Positions 44,009 through 51,824 of a stretch of 56,027 bases of DNA are shown in pieces. The notes beneath the pieces were generated by a model, which saw only the letters and a list, made by a program, of their open reading frames with translations, made no database searches and was not told the DNA's origin. The translations under genes and the position numbers were made by a program. Location of the stretch: the NCBI GenBank assembly GCA_014860665.1, contig JACZJI010000129.1, positions 1-56,027 on the forward strand. The letters are read 5' to 3'. This DNA comes from Bacteroidales bacterium. Its GTDB lineage: Bacteria; Bacteroidota; Bacteroidia; Bacteroidales; F082. Positions within the stretch are counted from its first letter, which is position 1, and every line of letters begins with the position of its first letter.

Positions 44009-44746
44009 ATGAAAGATTTCAAATCGTTAAGTCAGGAGATCAAAGAGAAACTGGGCATGAACGTTTCACCTGTAGGCGTGCTACTTACCGATTCCATGCC
44101 GGAAGATGCCTTACATTTTAAGAAGAAAGGTTCGGGCTGTGTCGCCAATATGATTTATAACAGCGCAAAAGGAAAGACATTTGCCTTTGATGAAAATGCC
44201 ACCGGACTCCCCTGCTCTGCCTTTTATCTGGGCTACACCGAATGGATCTTTGATGGTATCGAAGGATTTCTTTCCAACGAATGTACCTGGGGCCGCGAGC
44301 CGGAACGCTTTATCAAAACCCCCGCAATAGCCAAAGAATTCGTGAAATCCTATATCCCCAAGCAGACAAGAAAAGGAGCCATTGTTTTTAAAACTTTGGA
44401 GCTTTTTACAGAAAATGAAAAACCGGAACTGGTGATTTTCTTTGTCAATGCTGATCAGATTTCTGCATTGCAATATCTTGTCGGCTATGGAGCACCCCGC
44501 GAAGAAAGAATTATCTCCCGTTTTGCTTCTGCCTGTATGTCGGTCTTCACCGTGCCCATGGAGTACGCCGAAAGAGGCGAAAAGAAAGCTGTTTGGGGAT
44601 TTCATGACATTTCCGTCAGAAGCAAAATGCCCAAAGACATCACCTCCATGACGTTCACCTGGCCCCTGTTTGAGGAAATCTGCGGGAATCTGAATGAAAG
44701 TTTTTTAACTACCGAGCATTGGATTAAGCTGAGGGAGCGGAATTAA
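44009..44746 (+). CDS. DUF169 protein
   Basis: 245 residues, single-domain cytoplasmic protein with the DUF169 pattern: an N-terminal VSPVGVLLTDSMP, a cysteine-containing region (KKGSGCVANMIYNSAKGK; TGLPCSAFYLGYTEW), KTPAIAKEFVKSYIPKQ, and SRFASACMSVFTVPMEYAERGEKKAVWGFHDISVRSKMP. The cysteines could bind a metal or cluster. The family is found mainly in anaerobes and methanogens, often near redox genes, and has no assigned function. It has its own promoter and converges on the HU-like gene. Confidence 0.85.
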   Translation: MKDFKSLSQEIKEKLGMNVSPVGVLLTDSMPEDALHFKKKGSGCVANMIYNSAKGKTFAFDENATGLPCSAFYLGYTEWIFDGIEGFLSNECTWGREPERFIKTPAIAKEFVKSYIPKQTRKGAIVFKTLELFTENEKPELVIFFVNADQISALQYLVGYGAPREERIISRFASACMSVFTVPMEYAERGEKKAVWGFHDISVRSKMPKDITSMTFTWPLFEEICGNLNESFLTTEHWIKLRERN

Positions 44747-44774
44747 CAACCGACAATTATCCCTTTAAACAAAG

Positions 44775-45164
44775 TCATTGCTTTCTTTCAAACTGAAACT
44801 CCGCAGTCTTCAAAATATCTTTGAGTTCCGGGTCAGGTCTGAACTGGATTTTCACATCTCTTATACGGGTCTTGTTGAGTTTCGAGGGGTCTTCTACCCC
44901 ATCCGTGCGCACACTCAGGCTAAAGATGCCAAGCCCGTCGAGTTTTACATTGTTGCCGGCCATCAGTTCTTCCACTATTATTTCACGGAAACCTTCGATT
45001 GCTGCTGCAACATCCGCCGAACTCATGGTGGTCCTGCGGCTTAAAGTATTGGCAATTTGCCGGAAATTAACCTGTTTCCGACCAGAAATCCGTCCATAGT
45101 ATTTGTAATTTCCCCCGCCTTTAACCCCGGGTTCTGCATGATATGCAGGAATTATTTTAATCAT
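44775..45164 (-). CDS. HU-like DNA-binding protein
   Basis: 129 residues, longer than HU (90). It matches the Bacteroidota HU-related family with an N-terminal extension (AYHAEPGVKGGGNYKYYGRISG) and core elements such as SSADVAAAIEGFREIIVEELMAGNNVKLDGLGIFSLSVRT. It bends or organises DNA, and such genes are often multicopy. Directly upstream are a -7 box (minus 45224-45217) and a striking operator-like inverted/direct repeat (45254-45303). Confidence 0.9.
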   Translation of the reverse strand: MIKIIPAYHAEPGVKGGGNYKYYGRISGRKQVNFRQIANTLSRRTTMSSADVAAAIEGFREIIVEELMAGNNVKLDGLGIFSLSVRTDGVEDPSKLNKTRIRDVKIQFRPDPELKDILKTAEFQFERKQ

Positions 45165-45216
45165 ATGCTTTGAAATTTATTTCCTTATGCCCATGAAATG
45201 GTAAACTTATAAGCAT

Positions 45217-45224
45217 CAAAGATA
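45217..45224 (-). promoter_or_regulatory. -7 box TATCTTTG for the HU-like gene
   Basis: Minus-strand TAnnTTTG match; predicted start near 45212, leader about 48 nt. Confidence 0.55.
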
Positions 45225-45253
45225 AAAATTATACCAATCATTTTAAAATTTAA

Positions 45254-45303
45254 TACCTGTTAAAAATTAAAATGATACCTATTAAAAATAAATTTAATAG
45301 GTA
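45254..45303 (-). promoter_or_regulatory. Operator-like cluster of three 11-bp half-sites upstream of the HU-like gene
   Basis: TACCTATTAAA (45276-45286) and its exact reverse complement TTTAATAGGTA (45293-45303) form a perfect 11-6-11 palindrome. A near-identical half-site TACCTGTTAAA (45254-45264) repeats the first in direct orientation at a 22-bp interval, two turns of the helix. The cluster lies just upstream of the -33 region, where a regulator could act on the HU-like promoter. Confidence 0.6.
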
Positions 45304-45382
45304 CTAAACTTTTGTCTCATGCCTACGATTTTTCAAACTCATAAGCATGAGTTGAGAAGGTCATGCTCAGAAAGATTGAGAG

Positions 45383-46267
45383 TTATGCCTGTGTAACGGG
45401 ATCTTTTACAAGTGAAATCAGATTTTCCACCCAATGGTTCAGGGCTTCGGTACTCAGGCTCAGGTACAAATCGGGTTCGATAAGCTCCAGTTCCATGATT
45501 AAAAATCTGCCGTTTCTCCATACGCCATCCAAACGGCGATAGAGGGTGGCATGGCCGAGCTTTTCGGAGAGCCGTGCAGAAATGCTTTCGATCACGGGAT
45601 TGACTTCCTGCAGATGGTAAACACCGCCATACTGAAATTGTACACGGTAATCGCCTGCCTTTGGGACTTTGGTCACAGAATAGCCATAACCATCAGCAAA
45701 ATGCAGCGTGGAAACTTCACCGGTGAGGATTTCGGGAATGAACTCCTGCAACATGTAAGGTCTGTTGGTGAAATATTGATGTTGAAGTGTGTGAAATCTT
45801 TCCGGATCATCAGCATCAATCACAAACGTATCATATGAACCGGCTGATATCATAGGCTTCAATACAATTTGTTTCCAGCCTTTGGCCACAGCCTTTTCAA
45901 AAGTGTCTTCTTCGTCATCAAAGACAAACAAAGTGGGAATGATTTCAAAACCCTCGGATTCAAGCTCCTGTAAATATCTTTTATCGATATTCCATTTGAT
46001 CAGGTTCACCGGATTGTAAACACGGGCACCGCTTTGTTCCAGCAAATCCAGAAACTTCTTAAAAGCAGGGATGTTCCTGTAATAATTCCATGTCGTCCGA
46101 ATGACCACCAGATCAAAAGCTGCCAGCTGATGCACGTTCTCTTCGTTGTAGTTTTCCCAGAAGATGATCTCAACATCCACATTTCTTTCTATCAACATCG
46201 CCTTTGCCTGCAGATCATAGGGCATCATGTCAGGCTTTTCGGCCGTACTTAAAAATCCGATTTTCAT
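45383..46267 (-). CDS. ATP-grasp superfamily ligase
   Basis: About 294 residues from ATG 46267 (an upstream in-frame ORF extension reads through the repeat and is rejected). N-terminal preATP-like domain (MKIGFLSTAEKPDMMPYD, DLVVIRTTWNYYRNIPAF) followed by an ATP-grasp fold with WKQIVLKPMISAGSYDTFV, YMLQEFIPEILTGEVSTLHFADG and a C-terminal metal/nucleotide segment RLDGVWRNGRFLIMELELIEPDLYL (the Glu-x-Glu/Asn-x-Glu position). Resembles the DcsG/RimK-like ATP-grasp proteins that join a carboxylate to an amine or similar nucleophile. Substrate unknown. Confidence 0.85.
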   Translation of the reverse strand: MKIGFLSTAEKPDMMPYDLQAKAMLIERNVDVEIIFWENYNEENVHQLAAFDLVVIRTTWNYYRNIPAFKKFLDLLEQSGARVYNPVNLIKWNIDKRYLQELESEGFEIIPTLFVFDDEEDTFEKAVAKGWKQIVLKPMISAGSYDTFVIDADDPERFHTLQHQYFTNRPYMLQEFIPEILTGEVSTLHFADGYGYSVTKVPKAGDYRVQFQYGGVYHLQEVNPVIESISARLSEKLGHATLYRRLDGVWRNGRFLIMELELIEPDLYLSLSTEALNHWVENLISLVKDPVTQA

Positions 46268-46310
46268 GGGTTTAAATTTGGCGGCAAAGCTAAGAAGAAA
46301 CAGTGAGCTA

Positions 46311-46405
46311 ACCACAAAAGAACACAAAGAAGCCACTGAGTTCCACAGAGTAGGTAAAAAATATTTGTATCGCTCTGTGGCTTCTTTGTGTCACTCTGTG
46401 TCACA
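46311..46405. repeat. Dispersed palindrome, copy 2 (long hairpin)
   Basis: Left arm CACAAAGAAGCCACTGAG (46323-46340) pairs with right arm CTCTGTGGCTTCTTTGTG (46373-46390) with a single mismatch over 18 bp. Further partial CACAGAG/GACACAGAG motifs lie inside and outside. It sits between the radical SAM gene and the ATP-grasp gene, and its right-arm core is identical to copy 1 at 43840-43857. Confidence 0.75.
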
Positions 46406-46408
46406 ACT

Positions 46409-47332
46409 TTAGGATTCTTCAAAATTGAAAGGTTTCTCCTGCGAGAAATCGGGAATGCAGGCGTCCTTGCTTTCCAGTTCCTGAATGAACACATTTTCCA
46501 GATCCAGGTCCATGGCATAGTCCATAATTTCATCGTACTCTTCTACGGTCAGAGAACGGTTAATTTCAGGATACTGCGAAGCCTTATAAAGCGGGGAGTA
46601 TTGTGACATCAGACTGATGTAGATATTGGGCGAAATCTCCGAGAGGAGTTTCAGGCATTGCTTGCTGTTTTCGATCATGCCGGGAAGCACCAGATGTCTG
46701 ACCAGCATACCACGGGTGGCATTATCATCCTTATCGAAAGCCAGATCGCCTACCTGTGCGTACATCTCTTTCAGCACACCGGGAATCACATCTGCATAGT
46801 CCTTTACTTTGGAATAACGCCAACCCAAAGCATTATCTAAATATTTGATGTCGGGAAGATAAATATCCACGAGCCCCCGAATCTTCTTCAAAGTTTCCAC
46901 CGAATCATATCCATTGGAATTGTAAACCACAGGAATTTTTAGTCCCGACTTCCTGGCATGCACAATGGCATCCGCCATCTGGAAAGCCACATGCGAAGGC
47001 GAAACAAAGTTGATATTGTGAGCACCCTGCTCCTGAAGCTTCAGCATTTCATCAACCAGCTCTGTTAAGCTGTATGTTTTGGGATGATTTTCACGAAACT
47101 GCTGACTGATCTGATGGTTCTGGCAGTAAACACAATGCAGATTGCATCCTGCAAAGAATATGGCACCCGAACCTCCAGTCCCGGAAATGGGCGGCTCTTC
47201 TCCATGATGCAGGCCTATGTGAGATACCTGGATGGACGCATCCATACCGCAATCTGAAGTTTTCCCTGCGAGGCGGTTTACGCCACAAAAGCGGGGACAG
47301 ACATTGCATACTGAAAGTTGTTCTGTGAACAT
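46409..47332 (-). CDS. Radical SAM protein, pyruvate-formate-lyase-activase-like
   Basis: 307 residues. The radical SAM motif Cys63-x3-Cys67-x2-Cys70 (GCNLHCVYC) lies after an N-terminal cysteine cluster (Cys9, 12, 16, 28) typical of the PflX/YgcF-like subfamily. SAM-binding elements include NSNGYDSVETL and IYLPDIKYLD. The product binds a [4Fe-4S] cluster and cleaves S-adenosylmethionine. These proteins may activate glycyl-radical enzymes or act with MEMO1/AMMECR1-type partners; neither is in the window, so the substrate is open. Confidence 0.9.
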   Translation of the reverse strand: MFTEQLSVCNVCPRFCGVNRLAGKTSDCGMDASIQVSHIGLHHGEEPPISGTGGSGAIFFAGCNLHCVYCQNHQISQQFRENHPKTYSLTELVDEMLKLQEQGAHNINFVSPSHVAFQMADAIVHARKSGLKIPVVYNSNGYDSVETLKKIRGLVDIYLPDIKYLDNALGWRYSKVKDYADVIPGVLKEMYAQVGDLAFDKDDNATRGMLVRHLVLPGMIENSKQCLKLLSEISPNIYISLMSQYSPLYKASQYPEINRSLTVEEYDEIMDYAMDLDLENVFIQELESKDACIPDFSQEKPFNFEES

Positions 47333-47504
47333 ATTTATTCTGAGCTTAAACTCTTTGGATATTCATCGAAAATCCGGGGCAAAATTAATGCTTTTGCAGC
47401 CAGATTATCTCCCTGACAGGAATGCCGGATCTTTTATTTTCATTGAAAAAGTACATTATCCGGGAAATCGCAAAAAGAATTCAATTTTTTTACAAATGAA
47501 ATGC

Positions 47505-47512
47505 TAACTTTG
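47505..47512 (+). promoter_or_regulatory. -7 box TAACTTTG directly before a GTG start
   Basis: TAnnTTTG ends four bases before the GTG at 47517, so the predicted transcript start falls at or next to the start codon. Confidence 0.5.
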
Positions 47513-47516
47513 GCTC

Positions 47517-48020
47517 GTGAAACCCGTAGCATACATACTAATTCTTATTTTCTCGTTCATCTCGATCGGGACGTCGCTGTTTTTTTTCTCAGCGCTGTCT
47601 CACATTCATAGTGAAATGAAAGAACAGGTTGCGGATGATAAAAATCCGCAGTGCCTCATTTTTTCTAACGAAGACTTTACCAACCTGAAATGGGAAGAAA
47701 AGAAAAAAGAATTCCGTTTAAACGGAAAAATGTATGATGTGTCTGCAATTGAGATTGAAGGAGATCAGGTCATGGTTTATTGTGTGTTTGACAAAAAAGA
47801 AACCAACTTGCGTAAAAAACTGGCAGACCTTTTCACCGACAAACCAGGAAACCACAATCCGTTGCGGTTATGGGTTAAAATGCTTTCGCAAAACTATTTT
47901 ACTACTCCTCAATATGAAATGCCTGTATTGCACAGAAGTTATATCTTAATGCAGGACTATTACTTTTTCAAGGTTCATGCCTTCGAAAACGAAATGGCCG
48001 ACCCTCCTCCACGAAGCTAA
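47517..48020 (+). CDS. Small membrane-anchored protein, unknown function
   Basis: 167 residues from GTG. One N-terminal helix (4-26, ILILIFSFISIGTSLFFF) anchors a soluble, probably periplasmic domain with alternating charged and hydrophobic strands (LKWEEKKKEFRLNGKMYDVSAIEIEGDQVMVYCVFDKKE). Family not recognised. No other start codon is available before residue 34, and that one lies after the membrane helix, so the GTG start is likely right even though the promoter box predicts a leaderless mRNA. It lies 86 nt before a TonB-dependent receptor gene and could be an accessory protein of it. Confidence 0.7.
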   Translation: MKPVAYILILIFSFISIGTSLFFFSALSHIHSEMKEQVADDKNPQCLIFSNEDFTNLKWEEKKKEFRLNGKMYDVSAIEIEGDQVMVYCVFDKKETNLRKKLADLFTDKPGNHNPLRLWVKMLSQNYFTTPQYEMPVLHRSYILMQDYYFFKVHAFENEMADPPPRS

Positions 48021-48106
48021 TCCACTACATTTTCTACTTACTTCTTTTACGACAGTCATTTGTCTGTGGACAGGTGCGTCATTTCTACATATTTAAATTC
48101 AGAAAA

Positions 48107-50260
48107 ATGAAAAAATTATTTACCATAGTATTTGTATTTCTTTTGTTCAACACGGCACTTTTTGCACAAAATGTCCGTAACGACTCAACCATATTAAAAA
48201 TCTTAGACGAAGTCGTTGTCAGGGCCAACAAACTTCCGGTGAGTGTAAAACAATACCCCGGTTCCATTAGCCTTGTAAGCAAAACCACCCTTTCTGATAT
48301 GCCCAAGGGCATTGCCATTAATGAAGCGCTGAGACTGGTTCCCGGCGTTAGAATCGACAACCAGCACGATGGTGAACGTGTGCATGTTTCCATCCGTGGT
48401 CAGGGAATTCTTGTAGAAAACGGAATTCGGGGCATTGGCGTGGTTCTGGATGGGATTCCGTTAAATGACCCTTCAGGATTTGTTCCTGATTTATACGACG
48501 TGGACTGGTCTAATGTTCAGAATATTGAAGTACTGCGCGGACCTTTTGCCAACATGTACGGAGAAAGCGGTGCAGCAGGTGTGATTTATATTACCACAAA
48601 AGACGGTGGAAACAAACCTTTTGAAGGTTATGTAAGCCAGACAGTGGGCTCCAACGGATTTGGCAAAACTTCGCTGCAGGTGGGCGGGAAACAGACCAAC
48701 ATGGACTATAGTCTCAGTTTTTCCACTACCTGCGGATTGGGAAACCGCTATCACCAGGCTTTCTGGGGAAATGTCCTGTATGAAAAGGTTAACTTCTATC
48801 CTTCAAAGAACATCAAAATCACCCAGATTGTTTCACACAGCGATTATTTCCAGCAGAATCCTGAAGGTTTAAGTCTGCAACAGGTGGCTGAAAATCCTGA
48901 GCAAGCCAATCCTGATGCTGTTCCGTTTAACGAGTACCAGAAAACAAACCGCACCACAATAGGACTTATCGGAAGGTTTACACTCAACAAGCATATGGAT
49001 TTCAGGATAACTTCTTTCCTGAAACCATGGAAGTACAAAGAAACCAGCAACAGAGCTGCCGAATATGACAATTACACCAATCCCGGTGTGAACTTCCAGT
49101 ATAATTTTCATTTCGGAAACAAAAACATCAAACATTTCTTTGCTTTTGGCGCAGACTTTAAATGGCAAAACATCTCAACTTACAAACTGCAAAGCGCAGC
49201 CAATCCCGACCGCGTCGAAAGTCTGAGTCAGTTGAGTGTTGAAACTGACACATTACTGGCCAATGAGATTGTAGGACAGAAAAGTCTCGGAGCCTTCGCT
49301 CTTTACCAGTTAACAGCCGGTAAATTTACCCTGACAGGAAGCCTGAATTATGACAAGATTCATAATCAGCTTACCGATTTGATGGTGGCATCCGACACTT
49401 CTTCCACTGCTAAAAACTTTGAACAAACTACCGGAAGAATCGGAATCAGTTACAATATCACCAAAAGCCTGACTGCTTTCATGGACTGGAGTCAGGGATT
49501 TATTCCCCCTTCAACTGAAGAGCTGGCAGCAAACCCGGTGGCATACTATGGTTTCAATACACATCTTATTCCCAGCACTTCCAATTCGTTTGAATTAGGC
49601 CTCAGAGGATTTGCAGGCAAAGATTTGTATTTCGAGCTTACCGGATTTATCATGAAAACAAAAAACGACTTTTTCAGATTTAAACAAAGCGGACGCGGAA
49701 ATCAGGAAGTCTTCTACGGTAATGCCGGAAACAGCAACCGGAAAGGTGTTGAGGCCTATTTCTGGTATCAGATACGCAAGAATCTGAAACTACAGGCAGC
49801 CTATACCTATTCCGATTTTGAATACACTTCAGCTACCATTGATCCTGTTTACACCGATCAAAACTACGTGCTGACCACTCCGCCGGCACCCGGACAATGG
49901 CTCCCCAATTCACCTCGTCACCAGCTTTACGCTGAACTGGACTATTCAATTACAAAAAGGTTCAGAGTTATGGTTGCCAATGAATTTCAGTCCAAATGGG
50001 CTATTTACTCCGATGCGAATGCCTACGCCGGAAAACTCGACCCGACCATTTACCAGAACTGGCAAAAAGGATTTACGTTGTTCCATGCGGGAGTTTACTA
50101 TCAGTGTAAAATCAAAGGTTTAAATACCGAATGGAGCTTTTATGCAAGAAACATTTTCAACCGGGAATATATGGCTTTCACAGAACCTGATCCCGACGGG
50201 AATTCCTATCAACCAGGCCCCGGAAGAGAGATTTTCGGAGGTTTGAAGATTAAATTCTAG
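48107..50260 (+). CDS. TonB-dependent outer-membrane receptor
   Basis: About 717 residues from ATG 48107. Signal peptide (about 1-20, ending FAQN), a TonB-box-like DEVVVRA, a plug domain (about 40-150, INEALRLVPGVRI, VSIRGQG, IEVLRGPFANMYGESGAAGVIYITTK) and a 22-strand barrel ending in GREIFGGLKIKF with the terminal Phe needed for BAM assembly. No SusD-like partner or carboxypeptidase-like N-terminal domain, so it is of the siderophore/cofactor/metal uptake type rather than a SusC glycan porin. The ligand is unknown; the preceding small membrane protein may be linked. A GTG at 48074 is an unlikely earlier start. Confidence 0.93.
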   Translation: MKKLFTIVFVFLLFNTALFAQNVRNDSTILKILDEVVVRANKLPVSVKQYPGSISLVSKTTLSDMPKGIAINEALRLVPGVRIDNQHDGERVHVSIRGQGILVENGIRGIGVVLDGIPLNDPSGFVPDLYDVDWSNVQNIEVLRGPFANMYGESGAAGVIYITTKDGGNKPFEGYVSQTVGSNGFGKTSLQVGGKQTNMDYSLSFSTTCGLGNRYHQAFWGNVLYEKVNFYPSKNIKITQIVSHSDYFQQNPEGLSLQQVAENPEQANPDAVPFNEYQKTNRTTIGLIGRFTLNKHMDFRITSFLKPWKYKETSNRAAEYDNYTNPGVNFQYNFHFGNKNIKHFFAFGADFKWQNISTYKLQSAANPDRVESLSQLSVETDTLLANEIVGQKSLGAFALYQLTAGKFTLTGSLNYDKIHNQLTDLMVASDTSSTAKNFEQTTGRIGISYNITKSLTAFMDWSQGFIPPSTEELAANPVAYYGFNTHLIPSTSNSFELGLRGFAGKDLYFELTGFIMKTKNDFFRFKQSGRGNQEVFYGNAGNSNRKGVEAYFWYQIRKNLKLQAAYTYSDFEYTSATIDPVYTDQNYVLTTPPAPGQWLPNSPRHQLYAELDYSITKRFRVMVANEFQSKWAIYSDANAYAGKLDPTIYQNWQKGFTLFHAGVYYQCKIKGLNTEWSFYARNIFNREYMAFTEPDPDGNSYQPGPGREIFGGLKIKF

Positions 50261-50276
50261 TCGAACTAACCCACTA

Positions 50277-50308
50277 AAAAAACCGCGCTGATGACAGCGC
50301 GGTTTTTT
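50277..50308 (+). terminator. Strong intrinsic terminator after the TonB receptor
   Basis: AAAAAACCGCGCTG (50277-50290), loop ATGA, CAGCGCGGTTTTTT (50295-50308): a perfect 14-bp stem with a U-run. Confidence 0.92.
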
Positions 50309-50423
50309 GTATTCAATAAATGCCTGTCCATAAATTTCTGAATGTTAGAGCAATTCAAAAAGATCATCTTTGCAAAAACTTTTCTACTGTATACCTTTAC
50401 TTAACAATAATTTAGTAATATTA

Positions 50424-50455
50424 TTTGTATTTAGTCTAAATTACCATTAACTTTG
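50424..50455 (+). promoter_or_regulatory. Promoter of superoxide dismutase: TTTG, 20 bp, TAACTTTG
   Basis: -33 TTTG at 50424-50427 and -7 TAACTTTG at 50448-50455, an almost ideal Bacteroidota promoter. Predicted start near 50460. Confidence 0.7.
50429..50441. promoter_or_regulatory. Operator-like palindrome between the -33 and -7 boxes of superoxide dismutase
   Basis: ATTTAGTCTAAAT is a perfect 6-1-6 palindrome placed where a bound repressor would block polymerase. A half-site GACTAAAT recurs at 50478-50485, just after the predicted transcript start. The core resembles metal-regulator (DtxR/MntR-type) boxes in base composition, but the assignment is a guess. Confidence 0.55.
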
Positions 50456-50495
50456 CATCATTATTCATAACATGTTGGACTAAATAAATAAAAAG

Positions 50496-51089
50496 ATGTC
50501 ATTTACACTTCCCGGACTTGATTACGCTTACGATGCGTTAGAGCCCTATATTGATGCCCGCACGATGGAAATTCATTATACCAAACACCATCAGGGATAC
50601 ACCAACAACCTTAACAATGCCATTAAAGATACTGCCCTGGAAGGCAAAACAATAGAAGAAATTTTATCAAAGGTTTCAACTGCCGGTGCAGCTGTAAGAA
50701 ACAATGGCGGAGGATATTATAATCACAATCTGTTTTGGAAAGTAATGTCACCAAATGGTGGTGGTAAACCATCCGGGGCTTTGTCAGATGCCATCAACAG
50801 CACTTTTGGATCATTTGATAAGTTTAAGGAAGATTTTTCCAAAGCTGCTGCAACCCGTTTTGGTTCGGGTTGGGCATGGCTTGTTAAAACAGATTCAGGG
50901 CTGGTAATCAGCTCTACCCCAAATCAGGATAATCCGCTGATGGATGTTGCTGAAGTAAAAGGAACTCCAATTCTTGGACTGGATGTCTGGGAACATGCCT
51001 ATTATTTACACTATCAAAACAGAAGGCCGGAATACATTGAAGCATTCTTCAACGTCATCAACTGGAAAGAAGTTGAGTCGAAATATTGA
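50496..51089 (+). CDS. Fe/Mn superoxide dismutase, manganese-type signature
   Basis: 197 residues, cytoplasmic. Metal ligands His27, His77, Asp163 and His167 (DVWEHAYY) are intact. The second-sphere residues follow the Mn-enzyme pattern: Gly in [13 protein letters not shown] rather than the Gln of iron enzymes, and Gln144 in NQDNPL. Bacteroidota enzymes can be cambialistic, so in vivo metal use may vary. It dismutates superoxide to peroxide and O2. It has its own promoter with an overlapping palindrome and a strong terminator downstream. Confidence 0.96.
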   Translation: MSFTLPGLDYAYDALEPYIDARTMEIHYTKHHQGYTNNLNNAIKDTALEGKTIEEILSKVSTAGAAVRNNGGGYYNHNLFWKVMSPNGGGKPSGALSDAINSTFGSFDKFKEDFSKAAATRFGSGWAWLVKTDSGLVISSTPNQDNPLMDVAEVKGTPILGLDVWEHAYYLHYQNRRPEYIEAFFNVINWKEVESKY

Positions 51090-51109
51090 TACTTTTTTGA
51101 GTTAAACAA

Positions 51110-51140
51110 AAAAACCCGTGACTTTTGGCCACGGGTTTTT
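51110..51140. terminator. Bidirectional intrinsic terminator between convergent genes
   Basis: AAAAACCCGTG (51110-51120) pairs with CACGGGTTTTT (51130-51140); A-run and U-run make it work for both strands. Confidence 0.9.
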
Positions 51141-51159
51141 ATTTTTCAGGATCTTTGAG

Positions 51160-51783
51160 TTATACTGCGTTATTTACCTCCATACGGTTTCTTTTCCTGC
51201 TCATGACTTCGATTCGCAGCATCAGCAGCAACAAAGCAGCTGTACAGATAATGGCTCTGACAGCATATACCGACGCCAGTAATCCTTTGTTTGCCATTAA
51301 AGAGATAAGCGGGGCTATCATCAGGGCAATCCAGACCGGAAAATCTTCAGTATTTTCTTTTTGGCTCAGCATCCGTTTCACGACAGGAAAATAAGAAAGC
51401 ACCATAATGGCCTGAACCGCAAAATTGGTGATTACAGGTTCATTAAAGACTATCCAGAAAATAATGATCAATCCCACTCCTCCTAAGCAAATTAAATCGA
51501 AACGATTAAACCGTGTTGTTGAATCACCGAGAAAAAATATAGCCACACTGACACCTGTTACCAGGATGAAATCAGCAAAATTCAAAACATTGTCTGCGAT
51601 GGTGTAGCTTCCGTCTCCGCTGCTGAAATAAGTAAATAAACTAATTCCGACTGCCAGTGAAAAGAATGTCCAGGTTGCCAGCGCAGGTCTGATTTTATTT
51701 TTCCGGAGTAAATAGATGTACCGGGCCAGAATAAAAACGTCCAAACCCGAAACGATGAGATTTACGATAAGCTTTGTGTCCAT
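51160..51783 (-). CDS. Seven-helix membrane protein, PQ-loop-like
   Basis: 207 residues with about seven membrane helices. Two segments resemble PQ-loop/SWEET-type repeats (RPALATWTFFSLAVGISL; AVQAIMVLSYFPVVKRM), suggesting a small-solute carrier or a related scaffold. The family is not certain. It starts 42 nt beyond the stop of the transporter operon on the same strand and may be its distal gene, since no promoter box was seen in between. Confidence 0.7.
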   Translation of the reverse strand: MDTKLIVNLIVSGLDVFILARYIYLLRKNKIRPALATWTFFSLAVGISLFTYFSSGDGSYTIADNVLNFADFILVTGVSVAIFFLGDSTTRFNRFDLICLGGVGLIIIFWIVFNEPVITNFAVQAIMVLSYFPVVKRMLSQKENTEDFPVWIALMIAPLISLMANKGLLASVYAVRAIICTAALLLLMLRIEVMSRKRNRMEVNNAV

Positions 51784-51824
51784 AAAATGAAAATCAAATC
51801 AATTATACAGAAAACGATTTATTT

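Noticed and set aside
46268..46336. N-terminal extension of the ATP-grasp protein
   Set aside because: It reads through the palindromic repeat and does not fit the family N-terminus; ATG 46267 is preferred.
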